A stretch of 64,000 nt of DNA from Pedobacter polysacchareus (GCF_019802255.1 NZ_JAHYSS010000002.1:822548-886547); one strand, 5' to 3'. Positions 1 through 9,465 are shown, numbered from the stretch's first letter. Notes: generated by a model from the letters alone, not told the origin. Translations and numbers: made by a program.

Positions 1-578
1 GTTTTTAAGAATATATAACCATTTATCTAAATCTGTTTCCAATTCTGCTTCTGTTTTATTGAAACAGGGTAATTCAATGAACTTAAAGCCAAGCTTAATA
101 TAAAATAGCTTGGCGGTGTCTTTGTTCATTAAGGCGATGTCCTGCAGATAAGATCCCGCTTCGCTGTCTGCAAGTTTGAAATCCATCAATGCAATCACAT
201 ATACACCTGCTAAAGGTTTCTTCCAACGTCCTCCGGAAGCAATTTGTTTCTGGATCGATCTTGATAGATAAAAAACACATCGATCCCTGAAATGCTGTTG
301 TTTCTCCCGCTGCATTTCAATAATGAGCTACTCACCATTATCTGTTGTACAGGCAATGTCAAAGTATAATTTTTAAAGGTCTCTTCATCTCCTGTATGCT
401 CTGTTGGCCGATAAGTAACATCCACAATCTTCTTTTCCCCTTTAAAAAGCGCATTTAGAAAAGATATCAATAAGTCTTTATTCGCATCCGTACCAAACAG
501 GTGCTTAAAGCCGAAATCGGTTAAAGGATTAAGGAAGGGATATACGACAGGAACAGCATCAACAGTAATCATATACAA
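1..578 (-). pseudogene. Rpn-family recombination-promoting nuclease / PD-(D/E)XK putative transposase, frameshifted and cut by the window edge
   Basis: Reading leftward from the start near 578, the N-terminus carries the family signature NPLTDFGFKHLFG followed by NKDLLISFLNALF. The frame then shifts by one base near an A run at about 401-405. In the new frame the core continues as YFDIACTTDNGE, an in-frame TAG stop, then LIIEMQREKQQHFRDR, VFYLSRSIQKQ and later KKPLAGVYVIALMDFKL, running off base 1. The FDI, GE and IIEMQ pieces are the expected PD-(D/E)XK metal-binding core. Intact members make about 300-residue nucleases linked to RecA-independent recombination. Two independent lesions, a frameshift and a stop, mean this copy should not make a full protein. 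One of them could be a sequencing error. The family call is by eye from the motifs. Confidence 0.8.
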
Positions 579-889
579 TAGGTTCTAGACTAACATCTAT
601 ATTTAAAATCGGAATAACCACTTTAAGTGTAATTATTTATCAATAAATTAATGGTGTTTATCAGATAGTAGCTATTCCTCTAAGTAATAGGTGCTGGAAT
701 CCTATAAATATGGAGCTGGAAAGAGCTTAGGCAGACATGATGGAAATTAACTTCAGCTGAACTGATAAATTAGATCCTCGTAATGGGAGAGGAGGAAGCC
801 AAAATTCCTTAATCATTTGACAGAAAAACTCAGCTTATTTTCGGTAAATCTGACGTTCTTTGGGTAACACACCTGAAACCAAAACCATA
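579..889. other. Intergenic region between the nuclease pseudogene and the GH95 gene
   Basis: AT-rich and without a convincing gene. The only regulatory hint is TTTG at 816-819 followed 16 bases later by TATTTTCG at 836-843, one mismatch from the Bacteroidota -7 box TAnnTTTG, in front of the GH95 start at 890. The spacing is slightly short, so this is a weak promoter candidate. Confidence 0.3.
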
Positions 890-3349
890 ATGAAGCTTTA
901 CCAGAACATTTTCCTGCTTGCCCTGGGCAACACTTTTCTCCTTTCACTTAGCAGCAATGGCGCTCTCGCTCAATCTTCTGATGTGACTGTTTTCTTTAAA
1001 AAGCCAGCAGCCTCTTTTCAGGAGGCTTTACCCTTAGGTAATGGCCGTATCGGTGCTTTGATTGCTGGAAATCCGAACAAAGATAAAATTACCCTAAATG
1101 AGATCACTTTATGGTCTGGTGGGGTACAGGATGCTGATAGAGAAAATGCCCATCAATATTTGAAACCTATTCAGGATTACCTGTTAAAAGGGCAGAATAA
1201 AGAGGCACAGGAGCTACTCCAACAGCAATTTGTCGCAAAAGGAGCGGGTTCTGGAAACGGAAATGGTAAAGATGCACCTTATGGTGCTTATCAGACCATG
1301 GGAAACTTGTTGATCAGTTGGAAAGATACAACAGCCACCTATACTGATTATAGCAGGGTGCTGAATTTAGAAAAAGCGATAGCGACTACTAAATGGAAGC
1401 GTAATGGCGTTAATTATACTCAGGAAGCCTTGGTGAGTATCCCTGGAAACGTGATGATGATCAAAATCAGTGCTTCCGAAAAAGGAAAAATCAGTTTCAG
1501 CACCAGCATCAATAGAAAAGAAAATGCGACTGTTAAAGCGGAGGGGCAGACCTTGATGATGAACGGTCAGCTGCCAAATGGAAAGATTGCCGGGCTGCGC
1601 TTCGCCGCAGGCTTGCAAGTCCAGACAAAAGGTGGACAAAAGGTAGTTAAAGGTCATGAAATAGAAGTCAGTAATGCAGATGAAGTGATGCTGATCTGGA
1701 CTGCCGCAACGGATTATAACGTCGCAGATTACAATAAGCGCGGAGCAGATCCAACAGTAACGGTAAAAAACAACCTGATGGCTGCGGGAAAATTAACTCC
1801 CCTGCAAATAGAAAAAGTACATTTAACCGCATTTGGTAGTTTTTTTAACAGAAACAGGTTTTCTTTAAAGGGAGCAAGCCCGGAAGTTTCACCATTGAGT
1901 ACACCGGAACGTATGGAGCGCTATGCCAAACAATTACCAGATCCTCAGTTTCCGGTATTGTACTATAATTTCGGCCGTTACCTGTTAATTTCTTCTTCCC
2001 AGCCAGGAAGTTTGCCTGCGAATTTACAAGGACTTTGGGCAGAAGAATACCAAACGCCATGGAACGGTGATTATCATTTGAACATTAATATTCAGATGAA
2101 TTACTGGCTGGCAGAGCCTACCGGATTAGGCGACCTGGCCACTCCTTTACATCAATTTATCGCTGGTCTGGTGAAGCCAGGATCAAAAACAGCAAAAGCG
2201 TATTACAATGCCCCAGGATGGGTAGCACACGTGATCGCGAATCCCTGGGGATACACTTCTCCCGGAGAAGGCGCCGATTGGGGCTCTACTTTAACCGGTG
2301 GTGCATGGTTGTGCGAACATCTTTGGGAGCATTATAAATTCACAAACGATAAAGCATTTTTAGCAAAATATTATCCTGTATTTAAAGAAGCGGCCACCTT
2401 TTTATCGGCCATTCTAATCGAAGAACCAGAGCATAAATGGTTGGTGACCGCACCTTCGAACTCTCCGGAAAACACCTATATCATGCCAAATGGTTTCAAA
2501 GGGCAAACGGCAATGGGCCCCACAATGGACATGCAGATTTGCAGGGAGATTTTTGGTTATAGTATTGAAGCCGCAAAGATTTTGGGTAAAGACCAGGAAT
2601 GGGCAGCGGAATTAGCGGGGATCAGGAAACGTTTGGCGCCCAATCAAATTGGTGCGGCAGGTGATATTAATGAATGGCTGAACGATTGGAAAGATGCTGA
2701 ACCTACCCACCGTCACGTATCCCAGCTTTATGGCTTACACCCTTACGAAGAAATTACCCCATGGGACAGTCCGAAATTGGCTAATGCAGCACGCGAAAGT
2801 TTGATTCAAAGAGGAGATGGTGGTACTGGCTGGTCAAAAGCATGGAAAATCAACCATTGGGCAAGATTAGGCGATGGAGACCATGCGCTGAAATTATTCC
2901 GACAACTGGTGACCTTAGTAGATCCGGCAAGAAAACTAAATATGCATTCTGGTGGAACTTATCCAAATTTATTTTGTGCACATCCTCCATTCCAGATTGA
3001 CGGCAACTTTGGTGGTACTTCCGGGATCGCAGAAATGCTGATGCAAAGCCATGGAAACGACAATGTGATCCGTTTGCTGCCTGCCTTGCCTTCCGATAAG
3101 GATTGGAAAGATGGAACTGTCAAAGGAATGCGTGCAAGAAATGCTTTTGTAGTTGATTTCGATTGGGAAAATGGCAATTTAAAGAAAGGCAATATCCTGG
3201 CTTTAAACGGCGGTACCTGCAAGATTGAACTACCTGCAGCTATGTCGGTTAAAGATAAACAAGGAAAAATAATTGCCAAAACAGACAAACAAGGAATTGT
3301 TAGCTTTAAAGCCCTTAAAGGTGCAAACTATGCCTTCGAAAAGGCATAG
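890..3349 (+). CDS. GH95 family glycoside hydrolase (alpha-L-fucosidase type), secreted
   Basis: A protein of about 819 residues with a signal peptide ending ALAQ near residue 27. The GH95 N-terminal beta-sandwich begins with EALPLGNGRIGALI and LNEITLWSGG. The (alpha/alpha)6 catalytic domain shows the family's three active-site patches: NINIQMNYW with Asn398 and Asn400, EWLNDWKD with the general acid Glu595 followed by HRHVSQLYGLHP, and HPPFQIDGNFGG with Asp704. The family hydrolyses alpha-1,2-linked L-fucose and in some members alpha-L-galactose, by inversion. The reading frame opens 30 bases earlier at a TTG, but ATG at 890 begins a normal signal peptide, so it was chosen. A second, diverged GH95 lies at 28854-31433. 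It precedes the GH109-type gene and could be co-transcribed with it. The exact linkage cannot be read from the sequence. Confidence 0.9.
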   Translation: MKLYQNIFLLALGNTFLLSLSSNGALAQSSDVTVFFKKPAASFQEALPLGNGRIGALIAGNPNKDKITLNEITLWSGGVQDADRENAHQYLKPIQDYLLKGQNKEAQELLQQQFVAKGAGSGNGNGKDAPYGAYQTMGNLLISWKDTTATYTDYSRVLNLEKAIATTKWKRNGVNYTQEALVSIPGNVMMIKISASEKGKISFSTSINRKENATVKAEGQTLMMNGQLPNGKIAGLRFAAGLQVQTKGGQKVVKGHEIEVSNADEVMLIWTAATDYNVADYNKRGADPTVTVKNNLMAAGKLTPLQIEKVHLTAFGSFFNRNRFSLKGASPEVSPLSTPERMERYAKQLPDPQFPVLYYNFGRYLLISSSQPGSLPANLQGLWAEEYQTPWNGDYHLNINIQMNYWLAEPTGLGDLATPLHQFIAGLVKPGSKTAKAYYNAPGWVAHVIANPWGYTSPGEGADWGSTLTGGAWLCEHLWEHYKFTNDKAFLAKYYPVFKEAATFLSAILIEEPEHKWLVTAPSNSPENTYIMPNGFKGQTAMGPTMDMQICREIFGYSIEAAKILGKDQEWAAELAGIRKRLAPNQIGAAGDINEWLNDWKDAEPTHRHVSQLYGLHPYEEITPWDSPKLANAARESLIQRGDGGTGWSKAWKINHWARLGDGDHALKLFRQLVTLVDPARKLNMHSGGTYPNLFCAHPPFQIDGNFGGTSGIAEMLMQSHGNDNVIRLLPALPSDKDWKDGTVKGMRARNAFVVDFDWENGNLKKGNILALNGGTCKIELPAAMSVKDKQGKIIAKTDKQGIVSFKALKGANYAFEKA

Positions 3350-3379
3350 AACTCCTTCAATATCCCGGATCTGTTGTTA

Positions 3380-3393
3380 CGCAAGCGTTTGCG
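3380..3393. promoter_or_regulatory. LacI-family-like operator dyad upstream of the GH109-type gene
   Basis: CGCAAGCGTTTGCG is a near-perfect palindrome of the LacI-family type (core GCAAACGTTTGC), placed 133 bases before the start codon at 3526. A second copy of the same 14-base pattern sits at 5004-5017 after the gene. No LacI-family gene is present in the window, so the cognate regulator is unknown. Confidence 0.35.
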
Positions 3394-3525
3394 CATGATT
3401 CGCTGGAGGAAGTCAGCAACACAATCATTATATTCGTTTAGTAGGGTAGGAGGTGATTTCTGCCCGGAATCAACCTAAACCAAATAACCAAACGAAACTA
3501 AACCACACACCCAAAACCAACACAA

Positions 3526-4959
3526 ATGAAACCTAATCGTAGAAAGTTTTTACAACAACTGGCCATTGGCTCCAGCGCGGTAGCGATGGGCCTGCCTGCT
3601 TTTTCAAAATCTCCTGCATCAGCTGAATCTTTATCAAATGAAACGCCCCTGCTTTATCCAAATACCAATGGCGCAAGATTTAATATGTCAGGTTATGCTG
3701 CACCGAAAATCGATAAAGTAAAGATCGGTTTCATCGGTCTGGGGATGCGTGGGCCAGGAGCAGTGAGTAGAATGTCCTTTATTGAAGGTGTCGAAATTAA
3801 AGCGCTCTGCGATAAACTACCAGCAAGAGCAACTGCAGCACAAAAATACCTGGAGAAAAAAGGGCTGCCTAAAGCAAAAGAATATTCCGGCGAGAACGGC
3901 TGGAAAGACATGATCAATAACGAAGACCTTGACCTGATTTATATCTGTACTCCATGGCATTTACATACGCCAATGGCTGTTTATGCAATGGAGCATGGCA
4001 AACATGCTGCTACAGAAGTTCCTGCGGCTTTAACTTTAGAGGAATGCTGGCAATTGGTAGAAACCTCTGAGCGTACTCGCAAGCATTGCATGATGCTGGA
4101 AAATTGCTGTTATGATTTCTTCGAAATGCTGACCCTTAATATGGTGCGTCAAGGTTTATTTGGTGAATTGATCCATGCAGAAGGCGCTTATATTCATGAC
4201 CTTTTAGGATTAAATTTCGATAAGAATGGTTATGAAAACATGTGGAGATTAAAAGAAAATATTGACTTCAACGGGAATATCTATCCAACACATGGTTTAG
4301 GCCCGATTGCACAATGCATGAACATCAACAGAGGCGATAAAATGGACTATTTGGTGTCTATGTCTTCCAATGATTTCATGATGGGTGCCGAAGCGAAGAA
4401 AAAAGCGGAAAAAGACGCTTTCTTTAACCAGTTTGTAGGAAAGAACTTTAGAGGCAACATGAATACCACCACCATCAGAACCAATAAAGGGAAAACGATG
4501 ATGCTGCAGCATGATGTAACTTCTCCACGCCCATACTCCAGAATTCACTTGTTGAGCGGTACGAAAGGTTTTGCCAGTAAATGGCCGGAACCAGAACGTA
4601 TTGCTTTTGGAGAAGAATGGATAAAAGAAGCGGAAATGAAAAAATTATATGACGATTATACTCCTCCATTGATCAAACACGTTGGTGACATCGCTAAAAA
4701 AGTAGGTGGACACGGCGGAATGGACTTCATGATGGACTGGAGATTAATCGATTGTTTACGCAACGGTTTACCACTGGATCAGGATGTTTATGATGCTGCA
4801 GCATGGAGCTGTATTGTTCCATTGAGCAAGAAATCGGTAGCGAAAAGGTCTACAAGTATGGATATTCCTGATTTCACCAGAGGTAACTGGACAACAAACA
4901 AGCCTGTTAACCTTACTTTAGACGGTGGCGGCAATACGAAAGTCAGGGCAGCGAAGTAA
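3526..4959 (+). CDS. GH109-type Gfo/Idh/MocA glycosidase (alpha-N-acetylgalactosaminidase-like), Tat-exported
   Basis: 477 residues. The N-terminus has a twin-arginine signal (NRRKFLQQLA, residues 4-13), so the folded, cofactor-loaded protein is probably exported. A Rossmann NAD(H)-binding domain starts at VKIGFIGLGMRG (GLGMRG at 71-76), followed by TPWHLHTP (142-149) and EVP (164-166), the spot where ordinary family members have EKP. MLENCCYDFFE (190-200) and HAEGAYIHDL (217-226) are the patterns I associate with GH109 enzymes such as Elizabethkingia alpha-N-acetylgalactosaminidase, which use bound NAD+ for a redox-assisted elimination/addition mechanism. The gene follows the GH95 gene with a 176-base gap. 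A general Gfo/Idh/MocA sugar oxidoreductase is the alternative. Specificity for GalNAc is inferred from family membership only. Confidence 0.75.
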   Translation: MKPNRRKFLQQLAIGSSAVAMGLPAFSKSPASAESLSNETPLLYPNTNGARFNMSGYAAPKIDKVKIGFIGLGMRGPGAVSRMSFIEGVEIKALCDKLPARATAAQKYLEKKGLPKAKEYSGENGWKDMINNEDLDLIYICTPWHLHTPMAVYAMEHGKHAATEVPAALTLEECWQLVETSERTRKHCMMLENCCYDFFEMLTLNMVRQGLFGELIHAEGAYIHDLLGLNFDKNGYENMWRLKENIDFNGNIYPTHGLGPIAQCMNINRGDKMDYLVSMSSNDFMMGAEAKKKAEKDAFFNQFVGKNFRGNMNTTTIRTNKGKTMMLQHDVTSPRPYSRIHLLSGTKGFASKWPEPERIAFGEEWIKEAEMKKLYDDYTPPLIKHVGDIAKKVGGHGGMDFMMDWRLIDCLRNGLPLDQDVYDAAAWSCIVPLSKKSVAKRSTSMDIPDFTRGNWTTNKPVNLTLDGGGNTKVRAAK

Positions 4960-4994
4960 AAAATAATCGTCATTACGATATCATAATGAATAGG

Positions 4995-5026
4995 CTGGGT
5001 TAGCGCAAACGTTTGTGTTAACCCAG
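4995..5026 (+). terminator. Long hairpin terminator after the GH109-type gene
   Basis: A 32-base inverted repeat centred between 5010 and 5011, arms CTGGGTTAGCGCAAAC and GTTTGTGTTAACCCAG. The only two mismatched positions become G-U pairs in the plus-strand RNA, which points to selection as an RNA hairpin. It is followed by TTTAATTTCTCTTTT. The centre, CGCAAACGTTTGTG, also looks like a LacI-family operator, so a protein-binding role is possible. Confidence 0.6.
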
Positions 5027-5043
5027 TTTAATTTCTCTTTTCC

Positions 5044-5051
5044 TATCTTTG
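5044..5051 (+). promoter_or_regulatory. Bacteroidota -7 promoter box for the LytS-type kinase gene
   Basis: TATCTTTG matches TAnnTTTG exactly and ends only 5 bases before the ATG at 5057. If it is used, the transcript would start at about the start codon, so the mRNA would be leaderless or nearly so. No well-spaced -33 TTTG is evident. Confidence 0.5.
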
Positions 5052-5056
5052 CAGCA

Positions 5057-6673
5057 ATGAAGCTTGTGTTGCAAACCCCAAAATATCTGATAGTTATCGG
5101 TCTGGCAGTCTTTCTGTGCATCGCTGGCGTTACCTTTTTCACCGGCCGTTTTCTTGAGAAACGGATCAATACGATTGCTGATTTTGCAGGCACAAATGTG
5201 TACCGTCAGAAAGTACTGGTTTATCAGTATGAGTTCGGTAACATCTTTAAGGGCACGCAGGTAGCCGCCACACTTTTTCCTGAATTGAGAAAAGACATCA
5301 GCGAGGAGAGCCTGATGGAAACTCTGGGGACAGTATTAATGTCCGATGATAAAGTAAAAAAAGCCTGGTATGCCATCATTAAGGGAAAAGATACTTCTTT
5401 TGTCTACCTGATTCGTAATTCTGCTTCCTTTCAGAAAGTAGCCATGCCTAAATATGTAAAGAATTGGGCAAAGCAACAGTTTTTAGCCAATGATACCAGT
5501 AATGTGAGAGGGACGCAGACGCAGGTGTCTCCAGCTCTACATTTACTAACTGCCAGCAATACGGTAGAATCAGAGAGAGGTCGCCTCCTGACAGGTTTGG
5601 ATGTAGACTTGATGGAATTGCAGCGTGCTTTTGCTTCTGTGGACGTAAAAGGGCAATCTTATGCGATAATTGTGGACGAAAACGGGATTTGTATCACCAG
5701 TCCTAATGAAAAGCAAATTGGTCAGCAGTTATTTCAACCTAAACAGGATACCCTCTTTAATCAGATCCATCCTTATGGAAGGACTAAACATCAAGTAGTC
5801 AAATCCGATTTTTTAGGAATGCCTGTGACCAGATATTATATTCCCAATGTGATCAATGGCTTGAACTGGACGATTATCGTCGATGTTCCGGTGATTGTGT
5901 TAGAGGAGGATTTTGAGGACATCAGGGCCTATTCTATTTACATGGGACTGATTTCTGTGAGCATTATCCTGGGTATGATCTGGCTGTACCAGCGAAAATG
6001 GCAAAAGGAATTTTTGCTACGCAGGGAGGTAGAAATCAACCGTCAGGAATTGCTGATGGATAAGCAGGCCTTACAACTCCTGGCAGAGACGCATGAAAAA
6101 GAGAATGCCATGCTGCAGCTGAGTAAATTAAAAGAAAAGGTGAATCCTCATTTTCTTTTCAACTCCCTCAGCTCCTTAAATGCATTGATTGCTGAGGACA
6201 CCGAGCTTGCAAAAGCTTTCGTAGTGAAGCTTTCAAGAGTGTACCGTTATGTGTTGGAATCCTACCCTAGCGGGCTGGCTCCGGTAGCTGAAGAACTGCG
6301 TTTTATGAAGGAGTATTTCTTCCTGTTAAAGATCCGTTTCGGTGATGCACTGGCACCCCTGGATATCCAGATTGAAGACCGGTTATTCGAAGGTGAAATT
6401 CCATTTATGAGCTTGCAAACACTGATCGAAAATGCAGTTAAACACAACATCCTTTCTAAAGAAAAACCACTAAAAATCACCATTTCCAGTGACAAAAATA
6501 CGATCATCGTGAGCAACAACCTCCAATTGCGTACAGATGTCAAAGATTCCGGAAAACAGGGTCTGAACTACCTGAAAAGTACGTATTCCTATTTTGGAAA
6601 TCAAGGCTTTAACTACGGGATCGAACAGGAATACTTCAAATGTTATTTGCCAGTTTTACATTTAACTGAATAG
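5057..6673 (+). CDS. LytS-type sensor histidine kinase (His_kinase/PF06580 class)
   Basis: 538 residues. A membrane segment at about residues 8-28 and a second at about 293-315 bracket an extracytoplasmic sensor domain of about 265 residues, possibly Cache/PAS-like (it ends in IVDENGICITSPNEKQIGQQL and YYIPNVINGLNWTIIVD-type stretches). After a short coiled stretch comes the LytS-type phosphoacceptor motif KVNPHFLFNSL with His365, and an ATP-binding N box IENAVKHN. Such kinases pair with LytTR-type regulators. The likely partner gene lies 7.6 kb downstream at 14261, on the far side of the protease-SusCD operon. The frame is open from a TTG at 5015, but ATG at 5057 follows a good -7 box and starts the hydrophobic segment. 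The ligand is unknown. Confidence 0.88.
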   Translation: MKLVLQTPKYLIVIGLAVFLCIAGVTFFTGRFLEKRINTIADFAGTNVYRQKVLVYQYEFGNIFKGTQVAATLFPELRKDISEESLMETLGTVLMSDDKVKKAWYAIIKGKDTSFVYLIRNSASFQKVAMPKYVKNWAKQQFLANDTSNVRGTQTQVSPALHLLTASNTVESERGRLLTGLDVDLMELQRAFASVDVKGQSYAIIVDENGICITSPNEKQIGQQLFQPKQDTLFNQIHPYGRTKHQVVKSDFLGMPVTRYYIPNVINGLNWTIIVDVPVIVLEEDFEDIRAYSIYMGLISVSIILGMIWLYQRKWQKEFLLRREVEINRQELLMDKQALQLLAETHEKENAMLQLSKLKEKVNPHFLFNSLSSLNALIAEDTELAKAFVVKLSRVYRYVLESYPSGLAPVAEELRFMKEYFFLLKIRFGDALAPLDIQIEDRLFEGEIPFMSLQTLIENAVKHNILSKEKPLKITISSDKNTIIVSNNLQLRTDVKDSGKQGLNYLKSTYSYFGNQGFNYGIEQEYFKCYLPVLHLTE

Positions 6674-6707
6674 TAATCAGGACACAATATTAAGTTAACA
6701 ATAAAAA

Positions 6708-6757
6708 TTTCACTCCTTAAAACTGCGCTTTCACTAAGTATATTGTACGAGTTCACT
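6708..6757. repeat. Three helically phased TTCACT repeats before the metalloprotease operon
   Basis: TTTCACT at 6708-6714, TTTCACT at 6729-6735 and GTTCACT at 6751-6757, starting 21 and 22 bases apart, so they lie on the same face of the helix. The first and third extend to TCACTCC. Direct repeats with a 21-22 base period suit LytTR dimers, and genes for a LytS-type kinase and a LytTR regulator flank this operon. Binding is inferred. Confidence 0.45.
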
Positions 6758-6800
6758 CCCGAAAATTTCATTATGTGCCAATTATCCCCCACTTTGGAAC

Positions 6801-9428
6801 ATGATTTTGAATAAGACTTCATTTTTTTTGGCTGTTTTAGCAGGCTTGTTTACTACACAAGTAAACGCACAAACTACTAAAAAATTTCCAACTAAAACCA
6901 CTAAGAAAGTAGTAGCGGATACGCTAAAAAAGAAAAATGCTGCTGACACCACCAAAGGTAAGGAGCTGAAAAGTTATGCCGAGTTGTTAAAGAAAGCAAC
7001 CACGGTGAATGGACTGTTTAAAGTCCACCAGGTAGAAACTGATTATTACTTTGAGATCCCCCTGAAGTATATGGGTAAGGATTTTTTAGTAGTCAACAAA
7101 ATATCATCCGTACCATTGGCATTGAATGAGTCCGGATTAAACAAAGGGATGAACTTTGACAACAAAGTGATTCGCTTTTCACAAAATAAACTGGCGAAAA
7201 CCATCTGGGTAAAAACCATCGTTCCTCAGGTAGAATCACCAGAAGGAGATGCGATCACCCGTTCCGTAAAAGACAACTTCATTGGTTCAGTGATTGAATC
7301 TTTCAAGATTGAAGCCTATAGCCCGGATTCATCCGCAGTAGTGGTTAAAATGAACAGGGTTTTTGACGGTACCGATAAAAGCTTTAATGATGTTTTTACC
7401 GATATTGGTTTAGGTACTGCACCGAAAAGTTCATTGTCAGCCATTGAGCAGATCAAAAGCTTCCCTCAAAATGTAGTAGTACGTGCACTATTGAGTACCA
7501 GAGTAACAGAAGGTCAAAACAGCATTCCAATTAGTGTAGCTGTAACGACTAATGTACTTTTATTACCGGAAAAACCGATGAAACCACGTTATGCAGACGA
7601 TAGGGTAGGATTTTTTACCACACCAAGATGGTATTTCTCCGATACGCAGCATAAAATGGAGAAAAGGGAACTGTTAACCAGATGGAGAATGGAACCAAAA
7701 GCGGAAGACCGTGCCCGTTACCTTGCAGGTGAACTGGTAGAACCTGAAAAACCGATTATCTTTTATATTGACCCATCTACGCCTCCACAATGGAGAAAGC
7801 AAATCATTGCTGGTGTGGTAGACTGGCAAAAGGCTTTTGAAGCTGCAGGTTTCAAAAACGCGATTCAGGCAAGAGAAGTAAAAGATATTGCTGATTATGA
7901 TGGTGATGACATCCGTTATTCGGAGATCACTTATGCAGCTTCGCCGAAATCCAATGCAATGGGCCCTGCAGTAATCGATCCGCGTTCCGGAGAAATCCTG
8001 GAATCAGATGTGATCTGGTGGCACAATGTAATGACTTCTCTGCAATCCTGGATGAGGGTTCAAACCGGAGTTATCGATGAAGGTGCAAGAGGAAATAAAT
8101 TTACAGATGCACGTATGGCACATGCTATCCGCTTCGTATCTTCTCATGAAGTGGGTCATACTTTAGGCTTGAAACACAACATGGGCGCTTCGTTCTCTTT
8201 CCCGGTAGATTCTCTACGCTCGCCTTCCTTTACGGATCGCATGGGCGGAACAGCTTCTTCCATCATGGATTATGCACGTTTCAATTATGTAGCACAACCA
8301 GAAGATAAAGTAACGAGCATTACCCCAAAAATTGGTATATACGACAAATATGCGATCGCATGGGGATACCGCTGGTTAGATACCAAAGATCCACATGAGG
8401 AAATTCCAGTGTTGGCCAAATGGATTAAAGACCATGAAAATGATCCTTTATATTTCTATGGTGAGCAGCAAAGCTTAGTTGTAGATCCAAGGTCTCAATC
8501 AGAAGATTTAGGGGATGACGCTGTGAAGGCAAGTCGCTATGGTTTGTTAAACTTAAAACGTCTGATTCCTCAGATCACTACCTGGGCAGCAAATCCTGGC
8601 GAAGATTACTATCAGGCAGGGAAATTATACATGGCCGCCATTTTCCAATGGTTGACTTATGCAGAACACGTAACGGCAAATATTGGTGGTTACTATTTAG
8701 AGAAACCAGTAGCAGGTGATCAAAAGAATGCGTACACACCGGTTCCTAAAGCGATGCAGATCAAAGCGCTTGATTATTTGAAACAAGAGGTGATGGAAGT
8801 ACCGGATTGGTTGTTCAACAAAGATTTATTAATGAAAACATTCCCGATTAAGGATTCTCCGGCAGGACCTTATGAGTATGGGCCATACAATGTAAGACGT
8901 GAATTCCAATATGGCATATTATATAGCCTGGTTAGTCAGGAACGTCTGCTGAGAATGATGGAAATGGAAGTATTGCTGGGTAAAGACAGCGTATACACCG
9001 CTAATGAATTGCTAAAAGAAGTAAGAGAGACGGTTTTCGCGAAAACTCAACGTGGAAAAACGCTTTCGATTACCGACCGCATGTTACAGCAAAATTACGT
9101 AGATGTATTATTGGTGAGCACCGACAAAATGTTGGAGAAAATCACTAAAACAGCTTTACAAGACAATAAATTAAAAATGCAAAATCAATTGCAAGTGTGT
9201 GATTTCAGTAATGATGGTAAATCAGTTGTAGGGGCTGAGGACACATCGTTGAGAAATATTCAGGTGAGTTCTATGAGCAGAACCTCTGATGTGGCAGCTG
9301 CGAAACGCAGTGAGTTGCTTCAGATTCTTACGATCCTGGAAAAAAACAAAGGCAGGGGAGATGATGCAACCAAAGGTCATTATATGGACTTAATCCTCCG
9401 GATTCGTCAAAGTCTTAGAATGAACTAA
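6801..9428 (+). CDS. Secreted zinc-dependent metalloprotease (DUF5117/DUF5118/DUF4953-type)
   Basis: 875 residues with a signal peptide ending VNAQ near residue 24 and a Lys/Thr-rich linker after it. The zinc site is HEVGHTLGLKH, starting at His449 with catalytic Glu450, a metzincin-like HExxHxxGxxH. The stretch SSIMDYARFNYVAQPED that follows supplies the likely Met-turn. This long, secreted architecture matches the Bacteroidota metalloproteases annotated with DUF5117, DUF5118 and a C-terminal DUF4953. It starts an operon with SusC (37-base gap) and SusD, so the enzyme probably trims proteins or peptides at the surface for import by the SusCD complex. Phased repeats upstream suggest control by the flanking LytS/LytTR pair. 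The peptide substrate is not evident. Confidence 0.88.
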   Translation: MILNKTSFFLAVLAGLFTTQVNAQTTKKFPTKTTKKVVADTLKKKNAADTTKGKELKSYAELLKKATTVNGLFKVHQVETDYYFEIPLKYMGKDFLVVNKISSVPLALNESGLNKGMNFDNKVIRFSQNKLAKTIWVKTIVPQVESPEGDAITRSVKDNFIGSVIESFKIEAYSPDSSAVVVKMNRVFDGTDKSFNDVFTDIGLGTAPKSSLSAIEQIKSFPQNVVVRALLSTRVTEGQNSIPISVAVTTNVLLLPEKPMKPRYADDRVGFFTTPRWYFSDTQHKMEKRELLTRWRMEPKAEDRARYLAGELVEPEKPIIFYIDPSTPPQWRKQIIAGVVDWQKAFEAAGFKNAIQAREVKDIADYDGDDIRYSEITYAASPKSNAMGPAVIDPRSGEILESDVIWWHNVMTSLQSWMRVQTGVIDEGARGNKFTDARMAHAIRFVSSHEVGHTLGLKHNMGASFSFPVDSLRSPSFTDRMGGTASSIMDYARFNYVAQPEDKVTSITPKIGIYDKYAIAWGYRWLDTKDPHEEIPVLAKWIKDHENDPLYFYGEQQSLVVDPRSQSEDLGDDAVKASRYGLLNLKRLIPQITTWAANPGEDYYQAGKLYMAAIFQWLTYAEHVTANIGGYYLEKPVAGDQKNAYTPVPKAMQIKALDYLKQEVMEVPDWLFNKDLLMKTFPIKDSPAGPYEYGPYNVRREFQYGILYSLVSQERLLRMMEMEVLLGKDSVYTANELLKEVRETVFAKTQRGKTLSITDRMLQQNYVDVLLVSTDKMLEKITKTALQDNKLKMQNQLQVCDFSNDGKSVVGAEDTSLRNIQVSSMSRTSDVAAAKRSELLQILTILEKNKGRGDDATKGHYMDLILRIRQSLRMN

Positions 9429-9465
9429 TAACAACCAACAACTATAATATTTTAAAAAGGGGACA

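Noticed and set aside
860-889. TTG start 10 codons upstream for the GH95 gene
   Set aside because: The extra residues precede a normal signal peptide that starts at ATG 890.
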